From Anaspis maculata (taxonomy: Eukaryota > Arthropoda > Insecta > Coleoptera > Scraptiidae): a stretch of 64,000 bases of DNA. The stretch spans positions 98,734,836 to 98,798,835 of the forward strand of contig OX421962.1 in the NCBI GenBank assembly GCA_949128115.1, read 5' to 3'. The notes beneath the pieces are model-generated. The model was given only the letters and a program-made list of their open reading frames with translations, was not told the origin of the DNA and made no database searches. The translations under genes were made by a program, and so were the position numbers. Shown piece by piece: positions 34,854-47,672 of this stretch (position 1 is its first letter; each line of letters starts with the position of its first letter).

Positions 34854-37800
34854 TAGTGCAAGCGGTACACCAGGATTATTAAAAAAAAGTGGCATTTGAT
34901 GATACAAGCAAGCCACTTTGCATATTTGTTGTCTACACCCATTAGAAAAATTTGACCCGCAGTTCCTAAAAATTCATCCCTCAGGACCCGAGATTTGGGG
35001 AGGGGGAGGGAATACTTTAAAAAAATACCAAACTTTTTCATCCAAACCTGCTGATGCGTGTTTGGTGTCAAAACTATATAACTCAGACCTTTTCGATACA
35101 ATGACAATGTCAAAACTCTCGTGCGGTCACCGGAAGTCGAGTTGAGTCGTCATCTTTGAAAATTAGAGTTGAAGGTCAAAATTACAAAGTGAGCGTCAAT
35201 TACTCATATGTTGGGTATCGATTCTTAGGTTTTCGGGGTCGCTGAAGACGTATGAAATGAAACAAAAACGGTTGAGTACACCGTTCGCCCATATGGTCTA
35301 CCCATGGGCCCAGAAGTCAGGCAAGCGAGAAAAATCCTACAAATTTTCGAAAATAGAAGTGAAATAATAATGTGAAATAGCTTTAGTCTGTACTTGGTCA
35401 TGATGCTGTATCAGCTGTCCTATGTGAGATTCATGATGTTCACCTGTGAGCTGTCAAAAATCTAAAATGGCGCCCATTTAAAACACTCAGGGGAATAATT
35501 TATCGTGATTTTCTTTAGAAAGCTCCTACTGTCACTAGCTAAGCACATTTTGTTCATCAGTGAACAACGACTAAGAAAGGTCCTTACACTATTGGTGGTA
35601 TCTTGCATCGTTTAAAAGATATCCGCCGCGAAACTGTTTCGGAACCGTTTTTTGACAATAGATTGAATACTTGAATAGGAGGAAAAAACTTTGCATGTAG
35701 AATTGAAATAACCGACCTAAATATATTTGCTTTGTTTCATGTAGTCATGTTTTATGGTTTAGATTGCGTGATCTGTCATTCTTGGTATATGGAGGGTCAT
35801 AAATCCAAGATGTCCGCCGCTGTAGGGTTATTCAGAAAATTGCATGCTAACTGTGTCCAAAAGCGGAGGGAGGGCGGAAAAACTCAAACATGGAAGGTCT
35901 ACAAACGATAGGTTAATGCATTTGATCCAAAGTGCAAAATATCGAAAATACGAAAGATCCAAAACGCAAAATATCTAAATTAAGTACAAAAGATTCAAAG
36001 TACAAAAATCGACAGTACAAAAGAGCTGAAATTCAAACGATCTATAGCACAACTCGTACAATGTAGAAAATTTCAAAAATATTAATGGTTTTGAGTTTAG
36101 GTACTCCCTACTCCCTTTTCTTCAAATCCACCAATGAGAAAGTTGCTTTTTTTGACTCAACAGTTGAGGAGCTGGCTTCTTTTGACTCAAGTTGCCTCCT
36201 CTCCAAACCTATCAAAAGAAGTTGGTTTTTGACTCAGATTCCTCCTTTCCAGACCCACCAGATAAAAATTGCTCAATGATTCAGGTTTCCTTTATCTTCT
36301 CAGACTCTCTAGATATGTCTAGACTCTAGAGTCGTCGACTAAGTCTTGCTTAGTAAGTTTGAACAAAAAAAGTAAACTCGGGTCAAAAAGCAGCTTCTTA
36401 TCTGGTGGACTTAGCACAAATGGAGGAAACTCACTCAAGAAGCATTTCCTGATCCAGTGGATCTGAAAAGAGGGAGGAAACTTGTGACCCTTTCTATTTT
36501 CGGTGGTTTGTATATTTATTTTGGACCTCCTGTTTATTAGACATACTAGATTTACATCTTAGGTACTGTAACCTTTTGTATTTTAAATATTTCGCGTTTT
36601 GGATCAATCGCATTAGATATTTTCTTAGATTTTTTGCAATTGGATCTTTTTTCCGCCACTCTATTTTCTCCTGTTTTCTGCAACAGTGCAACATTATTGA
36701 ATAAAACGGTGGCAGAGCGAAAGATTTTTTCATTAGTTTTTATCATGTAGGTGTCATTTTTCAATTAAAATTTCACGTAAGTACATTTTTACTTTAGATA
36801 GGTAGGTAGGTAGTTGGTATATCATTCTCTCAAATTATTGAAGAAATGAAAATGTGAGGAACTCTTTAGAAATATATAGATAAGTAATGTACAGGTGCGG
36901 TAGATAATTATTATTCATCGAAATCCAACAATAAAGTTGGTATGAAATTTTTAAACTTACAGAGGCGGACATCTTGGATTCATGACCCTCCATACATAGA
37001 CCAGGAATGACAGATCACGCAATCTAAACTATAAAACATGACTACATATTACAAAATAGATATCTCTAGGTCGGTTATTTCAATTCTACATGCATAGTTT
37101 TTCCTACTATTCAAGTATTCATTTTATTGTCCAAAAACGGTTCCGAAACAGTTTCGCGGCGGATATCTTTTAAACGATGCAAGATACCACCAATAGTGTA
37201 AGGAACTTTCTTAGTCGTTGTTCACTGATAAACAACATGTGCTTAACTAGTGACACGTAGGAGCTTTCTAAAGAAAATCACGATAAATTATTCCCGTGAG
37301 TGTTTTAAATGGCCGCCATTTTGGATTTTTGACAGCTCACAGGTGAACATCATGAATCTCACATAGAACAGCTAATACAGCATCATCACCAAGTACAGAC
37401 TGGAGGTATTTCACATTATTATTTCACTTCTATTTTCGAAAATTTGTAGGATTTTTCTCGCTTGCCTGACTTCTGGGCCCATGGGTAGACCATATGGGCG
37501 AACGGTGTACCCAACCGTTTTTGTTTCATTTCATACGTCTTCAGCGACCCCGAAAACCTAAGAATCGATACCCAACATATGGGTAATTGACGCTCACTTT
37601 GTAATTTTGACCTTCAACTCTAATTTTCAAAGATGACGACTCAACTCGACTTCCGGTGACCGCACGAGAGTTTTGACATTGTCATTGTATCGAAGAGGTC
37701 TGAGTTATATAGTTTTGACACCAAACACGCATCAGCAGGTTTGGATGAAAAAGTTTGGTATTTTTTTAAAGTATTCCCTCCCCCTCCCCAAATCTCGGGT

Positions 37801-37922
37801 CCTAAGGGATGAATTTTTAGGAACTGCGGGTCAAATTTTTCTAATGGGTTTATACAACAAATATGCGAAGTGGCTTGCTTGTATCATTAAATGCCACTTT
37901 TTTTTGCGTACCGCTAGCACTA
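34854..37922. mobile_element. 3.07-kb foldback FB-B
   Basis: The left end TAGTGCAAGCGGTAC is complementary to the right end GTACCGCTAGCACTA, flanked by ATA (34851-34853, 37923-37925). Arms of about 970 bp (34854-35822 and 36962-37922) are nearly identical, e.g. around CCCATGGGTAGACCATATGG and GACAGATCACGCAATCTAAA. The roughly 1.1-kb centre still pairs, but weakly (GATCCAAAACGC; CCACCAGATAA). The two arms read as the same peptide in mirror positions (34826-35113 minus, 37673-37936 plus), a consequence of inversion rather than a gene. No transposase seen. Confidence 0.85.
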
Positions 37923-37925
37923 ATA

Positions 37926-39128
37926 GTGTATTTTGAAAACGAAGCATAGCACACAGCTACAGCGTGAGTTATACATATATCTAGAGCTTGAACTATGGAG
38001 TGAAGGAGAACGGTGAAATTTTTTTGTCGCAAATTCCTTGAGCTATGTGCAGACAATAAATTTGACTAATTCTTATAAATTCTGGAAACAATTTAAAAGT
38101 ATGGCTCAAACTAGACCTAGTTTATCTAAAATCGTCAGTATGTATAATCTGTATGCGATACTACAAAATATTCACTCTCATGTTTACACATGGTTGATCT
38201 GTAGATATCTTATGTACTTTTCATATCCTTCATTCAATTGAATTTACTTAGTTGTATTGATGTTTATGCTGTTTTGAAGCTTCCTGTGATGCGCAGGCAG
38301 AACACTTTGTTCATAATTGAAGTTTTTCCCTCTATGTAGTGCATTATTGCAAGATTCCCGTTCGCAAGTTTCGACTGATTAAAATCTAAATGCAAGCGTG
38401 GATACACAGTCCGTAGGTAAATGTCCAAATCACAAATTCTGTGATCTTCCAATAACGATCGAGCAACGTACACAGCTCTTGAACAATCGCGAAAATAAGG
38501 CCTGTCAATTTCTCTTCTGTTAAATTTTTTTAAATATTTTCGAGAAAGATGCAGACTGGAGAAAGAACATAATAATTATGTTCCGCATATATTCTGGTTT
38601 TATTAAACGCAAAGAATACAACCGTTATGCTGAAATATAAAGAATTATGAAGTCTACGTCGCTGGGCTGCAGAAAGTTGAAATTCTACCTTGCTATTTTA
38701 GATAAAAGCAATAAACAATAAACTGCAAAATCGCATAACAGGGAAACTGGGTTGCCTACCCGCCGGTGATTGCTCTCAATCCCTCAAGACACCAGCGCTT
38801 ACTACTCCTACGTACTAAACAAACGTAAAAACTTATATAACAGGTTGAAACCAGTTTCAGATACATAGCTATAGTACGCATACGCCATTATTTTCTTGCA
38901 ACACTCAAAATTTCCCTCTCCTCCACAATCAGATTAACATATTAAACAAAACAATAACTGTATTATTTACGTACTTACAAATTTTACGATTGCGTTAGTC
39001 AGTGAGTTGCACGTTATGCGTGCGATAAGAATCAGACATCATCTTAAATTTCCGTTTGGCATCCAAACCCAATAGCCATGAATCACTGAACCAACCAAAT
39101 ACCTGCCCCTTCTTCAAAGCAGCATAAA
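37926..39128. other. Upstream region of the ENT gene
   Basis: No coding sequence recognised. AT-rich, with no clear TATA box in the 40 bp before the proposed start site. Confidence 0.4.
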
Positions 39129-39134
39129 TTCAGT
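39129..39134 (+). promoter_or_regulatory. Initiator-like TTCAGT
   Basis: It matches the arthropod initiator (TCAGT) 57 bp before the ATG of the ENT gene, with no TATA box at -30. The placement is suggestive only. Confidence 0.3.
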
Positions 39135-39190
39135 GCCCGAAATCAAAAATCGAACAGAAAGCATCCGCACCAACTGCAACAACCGTCACG

Positions 39191-40823
39191 ATGGAGGACA
39201 CCGAGAAAAGTCTGATTGTGCCGCCCAAAGACAAATTTTTCTTGAACCGCGGGCTGTTTTACTGCTTCGGCATTGTGAGTTTGATGGCTTCGCATTTTTT
39301 CGTAACTGCTACCAACGTGAGTATACCTGGGCAGAGTTTAGAGAATTTTCCAATGCGTTAAATTTTTCAGTACTGGATGTACAAGTTCCGCACTCCGAGC
39401 AGAGAAACATGGGATGATCACCACAGAAATAAATTACAGACCGAGTTTACATCCAATTGTTCCATCATTAGTGCCGTAGCAAACGTAGTTTTCATGATAG
39501 GGACGGTGATATTACACAAGAGAATTTCAGTTTCTATCCGGATGTGGTCATCTCTAATAGCAATGGTGATTGTGCTGAGTATAACGACAGTTTTTGTTGA
39601 AATTGACACCGATTCTTGTAAGTGTATAATAATTATACTTAGTCCTTACATCAAAACAAAAACTCATGAACATATTTGATTTCAGGGCAAACTACGTTTC
39701 TGGCGATCGCTTTCGCTCTCCTGTTCCTATTCTCCGGAGCCTGCGGAGTGTTTATGGTAACAACTTTCCAGATCGGAGCTGCATTTCCAGCCATATACCC
39801 GGCTTTTCTTACCACAGGCCAGGCTATATCTGGCGTCATATCGGCTTTGATGCAAATCCTATCTCTGATCATGGGAGATTCTGCCCAAAGTGGCTTGGTG
39901 TATTTTCTCTGCGGTCTGGCTCTGGTAATCCAGACAGTTTTGCTGTTCTTATACGCCAGACGAAACTCGGATTTTTTCAACCACTACAACAGCACAGAGG
40001 CCAAAGACAGCAACGACGGAAAATTAACGAAAGATCTCTTTCTGAGGATTTTGGACAAGTTCAAGTATTACATTGTTACTGTGATAGTCATTTCGGGGAG
40101 TACGGTTATGGTGCATCCTGGTGTCACTTCCTTGGTGATTTCAGAAGGCAAAGGATCTGCATGGAATGGTATGTTCGATTGAGCTTGATGTTTGAAAATC
40201 CAACTCATTCGCATCTTTTATAGATACGTATTTTGTACCAGTAGTGACGTATTTCTTGTATAACCTTGCTGATGTCGCTGGAAGGAGTACCGCATTAAGA
40301 GTTCTAAAGGTATAGTTCTGTTCTACTGTGGAAGAAACCAATCTTTGCCTGTACGTCATCAACTCATCAACAGCTGCACTTAGTATAGTGTAGACAATCA
40401 TTCCACTGATTTGTTTTTATACATTATAATTTTTAATTCAAACATTTTTTTGTCTAGCCTGAAAATCCAATTGCTCTTATGGTTTTATCCATAATACGGT
40501 GTGTCTTGGTACCTCTACTGATGTTCTGCAACGTTCAACCAAGAGATTATCTTCCCGTCGCCTTCAATGAAGACTACCTGTACATAATATTCATTTTAAT
40601 TTTTGGGGCCTCTCACGGCTATTTGCTCAATGTTTGTGTGATTAACATGTCAAGGTAAGTTGTCGATCTTTATCTTGATATTTGAGTACTTGAATGTGAT
40701 CCTTGTTACAGGTTAGCCGCAGGAGCAGAAAGAGTGCTGACAATGTTCTTGTTGCTGGTTATCATCCTGGGTAGCGTTGCTGCATTTTCGTTCATGAGCA
40801 AAGCTCTAGTCGGCGCTATTTGA
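39191..40823 (+). CDS. Equilibrative nucleoside transporter (SLC29/ENT family)
   Basis: Six exons (39191-39316, 39371-39617, 39686-40168, 40224-40309, 40458-40654, 40712-40823), all introns GT/AG and 54-148 bp, encode 416 residues. ENT proteins are about 11-helix membrane carriers that move nucleosides or nucleobases down their gradient. The family signature is clear: YNLADVAGR at residues 298-306, including the D and R four residues apart found in helix 8 of human ENT1, followed by a helix 9 block ending VPLLMFCN. Helix 1 reads GIVSLMASHFFVTATNYW, where the usual PWN is replaced by ASH, an unusual loss at a position tied to transport. The loop after helix 6 (about residues 208-240) is short and charged. 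The ATG is preceded by no longer in-frame extension. The frame is intact. Likely a diverged ENT paralogue; substrate cannot be predicted. Confidence 0.9.
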
Positions 40824-40948
40824 AAAGTGTGTGCCTATAACCTCAAAGCCAGAAAAAGGCGAAAAGTTCTAGTCAGTTTTTTTTTGGAGTGATTTTAATT
40901 TATTTTAATTTTATTTGAATGCTTCAACGTACAAAAGTGTTTCTTAAA

Positions 40949-40954
40949 AATAAA
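40949..40954 (+). terminator. Polyadenylation signal AATAAA
   Basis: It lies 126 bp after the ENT stop codon, in an A-rich 3' region, and is the first AATAAA downstream of the gene. Confidence 0.65.
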
Positions 40955-40959
40955 AAAAA

Positions 40960-42170
40960 TCAAGAATGATTATGGTTTCAGTCTTTAATACCTAGTAACC
41001 TTTTTTTTAACATGCACCTGTGTTCACATTATTTGAGCCTCGTCAGTATGCCAGAGATCTCGAATGAAAGTTTTTACACGGTCATCGATCCTGTACAGCG
41101 TGAAAGGAACAATCTGACTGGATCAAGATGAAATCAAGGAATTATTATACTAAAATAGACTTATTTTAGTATTTTACTGAATTAGACTTATTTTCACCTT
41201 AGTTCTCTGACATACTTGCAAAAATTCATGCTTGTTTTCATCCTCATTATAATCATTATTCTCATCTCAGGTTCTCATTGGCAAATATATGACCATGTGA
41301 CAGAGGCTTTTGTAAAATGTTGTTAATGCCTCGTCTACGCAAGAAAAGTGGATCAGGCTTGGAGCTGCAGCATTTACTTAGATGATAACCATCATGTAAA
41401 AATCTCACCTTATCTGACAGGTCGTTGTAGAATAAATCAGTTTTGTGGCGCCAAAAGGCTGTTCTTGAGAAAATTTTGCGTTGTTCCTACGCAGTTTTTC
41501 ATTACTTGAATTCATTTTTTCGTGGTAACCTCAAGTTGACTACTTTGTAGAATGCCGATTCATTGTGGCATGATTTAATTGTATTATTTAAACAATCATA
41601 TCTGCAATGAGCAAAACAACATTTATCTTTCTATCATCACCATCGATTATTACGGAGAATATCAGATCTACAGTAGTACCTCTCGACGGCGAATATTCCT
41701 CCATACTTTATACTTGGGTATTTTCGGTAGATTTCAAAAATTGATCAAGGTTTTGATGATTGTGGTTCGATAAAAATGAAACTCCATCACGTGCATTCTT
41801 GAACAAACAAGTCACGAATTCAGTAGGCACCTACAAACAAAGTATTTTTGCCGTGCGTCAAGCTCGCTGGGAGATTTCCAGATTGACCGATGTGAACTTC
41901 TACTTTATCGCCTGAGCTGCGTTTTCTTCTAGTTATTATTCCAAAGTCATTGCACCATGCACCGTTGCCAAACCAGATTCAACATTTATATGTTAGTATT
42001 AGAAGTTATGTTGAAGGCTGGGCTTCAAGACACTGGAAATGAAAAATATGTTGCTTAAGTCAAGGAAAAAACTTTAATATGGGGATCGTTTGGAACAGAG
42101 ACGAGCTGACGCGAAGAGGCTCGAAGCAATTATCATCACCCTATCAATAAATGATATTTAGACATATTAG
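40960..42170. other. Non-coding, nothing recognised
   Basis: Apparently unique. It includes a small perfect hairpin, ACTAAAATA gact TATTTTAGT, near 41149-41170. Confidence 0.4.
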
Positions 42171-42171
42171 T

Positions 42172-43622
42172 ACAGTCGACCGATACATTAAAATAGGGTT
42201 CACCTTGCAAAAGGTCGCGGAGATTCGAAAATTTGCAGTCTGGTACAGTTTTGTGTCCCGATTAACATACTGAGTTTTCGAATTCGGCAAGCCGCCGCTC
42301 GCTCCTCCACATTGGAAAAATGGTGCCGAAGGACCAAAAAAGAACCAATTTTCACCAATTTACTGTTTATCGTCGTCTCACCTACCGCAATGGAACCTAT
42401 GACTTTGTTGAAACTATTGATGCATTTGCTGCTACCCCAGTCCCATTCTTTGCGGTTAAAGGCAAATAATTTCTTCGGAAAACATCACGTTTTTCTTGAT
42501 TTGGAAAATATTTATTCCTCACGCGGAAATATGACCAGTTGACCTAACCCAAGTGAATTTCGATCAGCTTCTTTCTTCTTGAGCTAGTTTTCGTCTCATA
42601 GTTTTCATAACATCATTTGTTGACAAGGTGCACTGCAAGAAATGTTAAATTGCCAACACCAAATTCAACGTCATTTTTTCATTATTGCCATCGATCATGA
42701 AGCTCAATTTCAACAGGAATTGATAGCTTGGACTGTTTTCTGTTTATTCAGCATGCGATCTAATTTCGAAATTCACGTGGGAGTACGGAGAAATCATTTT
42801 TTTCTTGAGCGCGCGTGAATCTGCAAAACTGCATCTAAGCACCTGAAATTAGTCGTAACCAACACAACATAAATTTGAACAATAAGCAACCTGAACTGGT
42901 TCTTCTGTCACTCATTGTTTTGGGTTTTGTAGTGTTGGTTACGACTATTTTCAGGTGTTCAGATGCAGCTTTGCAGATTTACGCGCACTCTGGAAAATAA
43001 TTTATTTTTCGGTATTCCTTCGGGCATTTGGGGATTCGGTCCATGCTGTATAAGCAGAAAACAGTCCAAGATATCATTTCCTGGGGAAATTGAAACTCCT
43101 GATCGTTGGTAATAATGAGAAAATGACTGTTGATTTGCTGTTGGCAATTTTACACTTTCTGCAATGCACCTTGTCAACAAATGCTGTTATGAAAATTATG
43201 AGACCAGGACGAGCTAAAGAAGAAAGAAGCTGATCGAAACCAACCTGAGTTGAGTCAGTTTGTGATATTTCCGCATGACAAAAAAATCTTTTCAAAATCA
43301 AGAAAAACTAGACGTTTGCCTAGGGAATTATTCCTTTTTAACCGCGAAGAATTGCACTGGCCTGGCAGTAAATGCTATCAAGGACTCCACTACAGTCATG
43401 TGGTTCCATTGCGGTAAGTCAGACGGCGATGCGAAATAGATTAGTGAAAAGTGGCTCTTTTTGGGTCCTTCGGCACCAACTTTTCGATGTGGAGGACCGA
43501 GCGGCGGCTTATCGAATTCGAAAACTAAGTATGTTAATCAGGACACAAAACCGTACCAGACGGCAAATTTTCGACTCTCCGCGATCTTTTGCAAGGTAGA
43601 ACCTACCCATTGCCTGGACTAT
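42172..43622. mobile_element. Foldback FB-C
   Basis: About 1.45 kb. Left arm 42172-42840 and right arm 42957-43622 pair through ACCTTGCAAAAG, AAGCCGCCGCTCG, GGTGCCGAAGGACC, CTTTCTTC, TTGACAAGGTGCA and GGACTGTTTTCTG. The centre (42841-42957) has its own short inverted repeat, CACCTGAAA...TTTTCAGGTG with GTCGTAACCAACAC. The ends are approximate (ACAGTC/ATAGTC) and the target duplication is unclear. Non-coding. Confidence 0.8.
42841..42957. repeat. Core module shared by FB-C and FB-D
   Basis: CTCATTGTTTTGGGTTTTG and TAGTGTTGGTTACGAC also occur in the centre of FB-D (56731-56838), while the arms of the two elements do not resemble each other. Confidence 0.7.
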
Positions 43623-44152
43623 ATAGACTATACCTAATCAGAGTTCGAACAATTTATTTCACAAACTACCGATTTTAAAAAAGGCGTCGAGTACCTGGTT
43701 GACACCATTAGCTTCGAGTTAGAGTTTCAACACTCCAGGAGCTACATTAAAAATATACATCATTTATAAACATGAGTTGCGTGCTGTGATGAACAGGTCA
43801 TGTTAGGTCTGACTCACCAGTCTCTCTGTTCACCGTGATAACAACGCGATCGTCCAAAGGGCCCAAGAGCACAATACCTTCCGAGGTCTCATCTTCATCT
43901 AGACAGGACGAGGCATCTACACAAGATACTCCACAAAGAACAAGGCGTGAACTATAGCTCAATGGTAGAACAGACCTCAGCACATGTAGACTGATTTCAG
44001 AAGGAATACGCAAGAGCTTTATCAGATATCAACAGCACAAGCTCAATCGTCAGCGCCAGCCACGACTTATCACTCTCACCAGGTCCAGCTCTCCCTTCGC
44101 CGAGATGACCACATTCACCGGGGCATGAGCGCTTTCCAATGGCTCGGGATTA
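43623..44152. other. Non-coding, nothing recognised
   Basis: No gene recognised. A string TAGCTCAATGGTAGA near 43956 resembles a tRNA A box but lacks a B box. Confidence 0.4.
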
Positions 44153-44355
44153 TCAACTTGACTTCTTCAAGGAGTGTTGAAGCGCAGCTCTAAGGAGTTT
44201 CAATTGTACTTCCAGAAGAATAGTTGAAACACAGCTCTTAGAAGCCTCAGGTCGCGGCTTCTTTAGAGAAAATATAAGCACAGCTCTGAGTCTCAACTTA
44301 GCTTCCCGACGGAGGGTTGGAACGCATCTCTTAAGAACCTCAACTCATCTTTAAC
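44153..44355. repeat. Degenerate 48-bp tandem repeat, about four units
   Basis: Units share TCAACTT..CTTC, GTTGNAAC and CAGCTCTNAG. One forward frame is nearly open (a single stop), so it might derive from a repetitive coding segment. Confidence 0.6.
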
Positions 44356-44699
44356 GTGGATGTGGACTTTTATCACAAAGGAAAATTTTCCGTAGATACA
44401 CTGAAGCAATAGAGGAGGCAACTAACTCATTCTTGGAACGAACAGCAAGACGTATAGATTGGTTTCAGGTTCAACGGCCAGAAGCTTCGTCGAGGTGTCA
44501 TCCCCTGAATCATTCGAAGCACAGCTTCTCATATCCACATCAACAGCTAACGCAGTATGCAATACATCGTGTAATTAGAACCAATGCTCAAGCTTCGCAA
44601 TGCGATACTAATCATAATAATAATAGGTTCGGTTTTTGATTTCACTTGCATTCTATCCAGAGTTGTGGTAAACCAGGTTTTATTTGGGAAAAGTTATTA

Positions 44700-46520
44700 A
44701 ATAAGCGCTGCGTTTTGGTAGTTTCAAATTCTTCCCTTGTTTGAGTGTCGAACTATCGAACGCCGACCTATCTGCATGTGTCTTAGTGAACACGTAGCGT
44801 CACACTGCGCTTTGAAGAGAGAAGGGAAATTCGCCTTTCCTGTCACCCGCTCTATGGTGGTGTATGAGTCACCGCGCGAGGGTCGGCGCGTTCCATTACT
44901 TTTGAGCATATGAGTAGGGAGCGGATTTATATGCGGTAAAAAAGCTCAAAATATGCAGTTTATATGCGCTTAAAAAGTATCAAAATATGCGGTAAAAATG
45001 TTCAAATAAAGCAATATATGCGAGTGAATGTGATATAAGCTGCAAAAATATTGAAAATTTCAACATTCACATGTAAAACCAACCAACCAACTCTGACCGT
45101 CGAAGTGAAGAAAAAATTTTCATGGAAAATTTTCTATTTTTCTTTTCTTAAAATGAAAAAATCATGATTTTTCTGGCACATATATATAAAATGGCCAAAA
45201 TATTGACAAGAATCCAGTAATATGCAAAAATATGGACTGAATATGCGGCTATATGCGAATATATGGACTATCAATTTGTATGCGGTAAAAACTCAAAATA
45301 ATAAATTATATGCGAAATAAAACTTGGTATTTAAATTCCTCATAGATGGAAACGTCAAGCTGCAAGTCGACAGTTGCAACCAACCTAGCGAATAGAACAT
45401 GTAAACAATTATAAATCCGCTCTCTACATATGAGGTACCAAGACGAGAAAACTATACCTGCAAGAAGACTCGTACAGTTTCTTGAAGGGTCACACATGTT
45501 TGTTTCCTTACCGCATCAATTTTGTAAGTTCATTGATTATCACTATTTTTAAATCACCTGTGTATACGCTAGTCGATCCTTGTTGAACACTGTGGGTTTG
45601 ATTTGCCTATTTGCTTATTCACTGCCGAATTCAATAAAAGTACGTCTTTTCCATTGCACTGATTTTGTGACTCTGAAAACACGCACGACGCATTGAGCCT
45701 TTGTATGATCATTTCAGTTGTTTTATGTGGATTTTTATTTTGATTTTCATGTGCTCATTCCGAACGCTTTTTTTGTCTGCGCTATTTTACTATTTCATTT
45801 TTATAATGAATAAATTATTAAATAAATAAATAGCATTTATTTCCAACAGGTAGACACCTAATATAGGGAAATTTTATGTGCAAATATTATTACACTTTTT
45901 GTGTCGATATTTCGTGCCTTCCGTTTGTTGTGGTTCTCAAATATTTCCATTTTGTTTGTTTATTACTCACTGTTATTTTGCAAAATGACGCTTGTGTATG
46001 TAAGGGCCTTGATGCCTTAATTTTTAATATTCTCCTGAATACCGTGAACAGGCATATTTCGTGTCATCACCCGCTTCCGCTCAACCTAAATTGATTGTTT
46101 TCAATGTTTTGTTCTTGCATATATTATGTCATCAAGTTTCTACCGTCCAAGCAGGTTATACTGTACTTTTGTTGAGGTGTCATGTTCATTGATTTTACAA
46201 AATGATTCCATTGATTGCATTTCATTGATTTTGCTTTGTTTGTTATGAAATGATTTGATGTTACCTGTCAGGGGGGAGGGGTCGGGTCTGCCATAGCGAA
46301 TATGTTTGATTGGTTGCAACTTGGTCGCTTGCGAATCGCGTAACAAGGCACATGTCAGCTTTTGTGGGTTAGGTTCTCTTTCAGAATCCTCGAACACGGG
46401 TTACGCAAATAACACCACCATTTCGTATTATTTTGGAGTTGTGTTGTAGTGTTTTGTTCAGTATGCCCTGTCTACTAATGAGTTTTTGGTTTTGTGATTT
46501 GAGAGTCTGCGTGAGTTCAC
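44700..46520. repeat. Repeat family A, copy 2
   Basis: Collinear with copy 1 (5690-5933 plus 7588-8500), minus the FB-A foldback and the 10-bp satellite, and with its own insertions: a hAT-type MITE at 44915-45426 and an A/T-rich stretch near 45823-45895. At about 45497-45530 it shows the uninterrupted form of the FB-A target. Confidence 0.7.
44915..45426. mobile_element. hAT-type MITE rich in ATATGCGG
   Basis: 512 bp. Ends TAGGGAGCGGATTTATA/TATAAATCCGCTCTCTA differ by one base. An 8-bp duplication CATATGAG (44907-44914, 45427-45434) fits the hAT superfamily. Subterminal DNA on both sides repeats TATGCG, ATATGCGGTAAAAA and CAAAATATGC, likely transposase-binding repeats. No ORF. Confidence 0.8.
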
Positions 46521-47672
46521 TAATTTTGCTTACACAGCGCGGGGTTGAGATGACCACAGGCCAAACAAATCAAATAACAAAAATCTAATAACGTGTCATA
46601 CCGCCGTGGTCCGTACTTCGCAGGAGATAGATTCTCAGTTCAAATTTGGTCTATCTGCTTGACTTGCATTCTGTGTCCAAGAATAAGACCTTTATCTGCC
46701 TCAAACACATCCGGCAAGACCGGAAGTCATTTTTCAGCAAAAAAAAAGCTTCAGCAAGCACCTGGTCAAGTTGACCAGTCGCATGACCAACTGCGAAACT
46801 ATAGGAACATGAAGAATCTAATTCGAAAACCTGAAATCAAAATTTCCCACGCCACTTGATGCCAGATGAAACTATTTCACTTGTACCTAATCAATTAAAC
46901 TCATCTGATATCTAGTACCTGAATAAATCCAATAAATTTGTTGCCATTGAAAAGAAAGCAACGTAAATTGATAATTTATCACCTTATCAGATTCCAGCGA
47001 TGATTGCTTGGATAATTCGGAATAGCGCATCACACATAATTTCCTCGGGGTGCACTTAATACTGAATAATGGATGGCATAATATTCTAGCTGCCACAACA
47101 CACAAATCCAGCAAACCACTACCTCTTCTCCAATTTTCGAATAATGCAATCATCCCCTGCTACCCATCCCTGATGTGCCTGTGGATTCGCTCAAGTCGTT
47201 TTTTGGCCTTACCGTGTTTTGCTTAATATGCTGCGTTTCCATTCGCGTATTGTGATGCAGCTAATTAAATTTTGCATGGGTGGTGTAAAGTTTGGACCGT
47301 TTCCCGCTCAAATTACAATTACCGAGGCACCTAATATGGCGCGGGATAGTTGGGCCACTTTCGAACAATTGAGGGAATTTGGAACTCTTGATCGTTTCGT
47401 ATACCCTGTGTAGTAGCTCCAACTTTCGGCTTTCGACAGCTCCTCCATTCGATATAATGAGATGGTGATGGACTGATGGCTGCTGAAGGCGCCGTCAGAC
47501 ATCGATTTGGGCTTAATTTGACCCTTACTCCGAAGAAAAGCATTGTTATAGCCTATAACAACGCTTTTGTGCGTTATTCAGCCCTATACTTTGTCCTTAG
47601 ATTATTTGCCAGCGATCTTCACAACGAAGGAGTTGCCATAGCCTTTGGCTGTCAAACAATAACCTGTTCATT
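46521..47672. other. Mostly unique non-coding DNA
   Basis: No gene recognised. At about 46590-46750 a degenerate A/B-box pair and an A9 run could be a very old SINE. The LINE insertion target lies at the right edge. Confidence 0.35.

Noticed and set aside
34826..37936. Two ORFs encoding almost the same peptide on opposite strands
   Set aside because: They are mirror images in the arms of the FB-B foldback. Sharing follows from the inversion, and no protein family is recognised.
43949..44005. tRNA-like sequence TAGCTCAATGGTAGA
   Set aside because: Good A-box resemblance, but there is no B box or T arm and no cloverleaf can be drawn.
46585..46750. Possible SINE with A/B boxes and an A9 run
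   Set aside because: Both boxes deviate at several positions and there is no partner copy; kept only as a remark.
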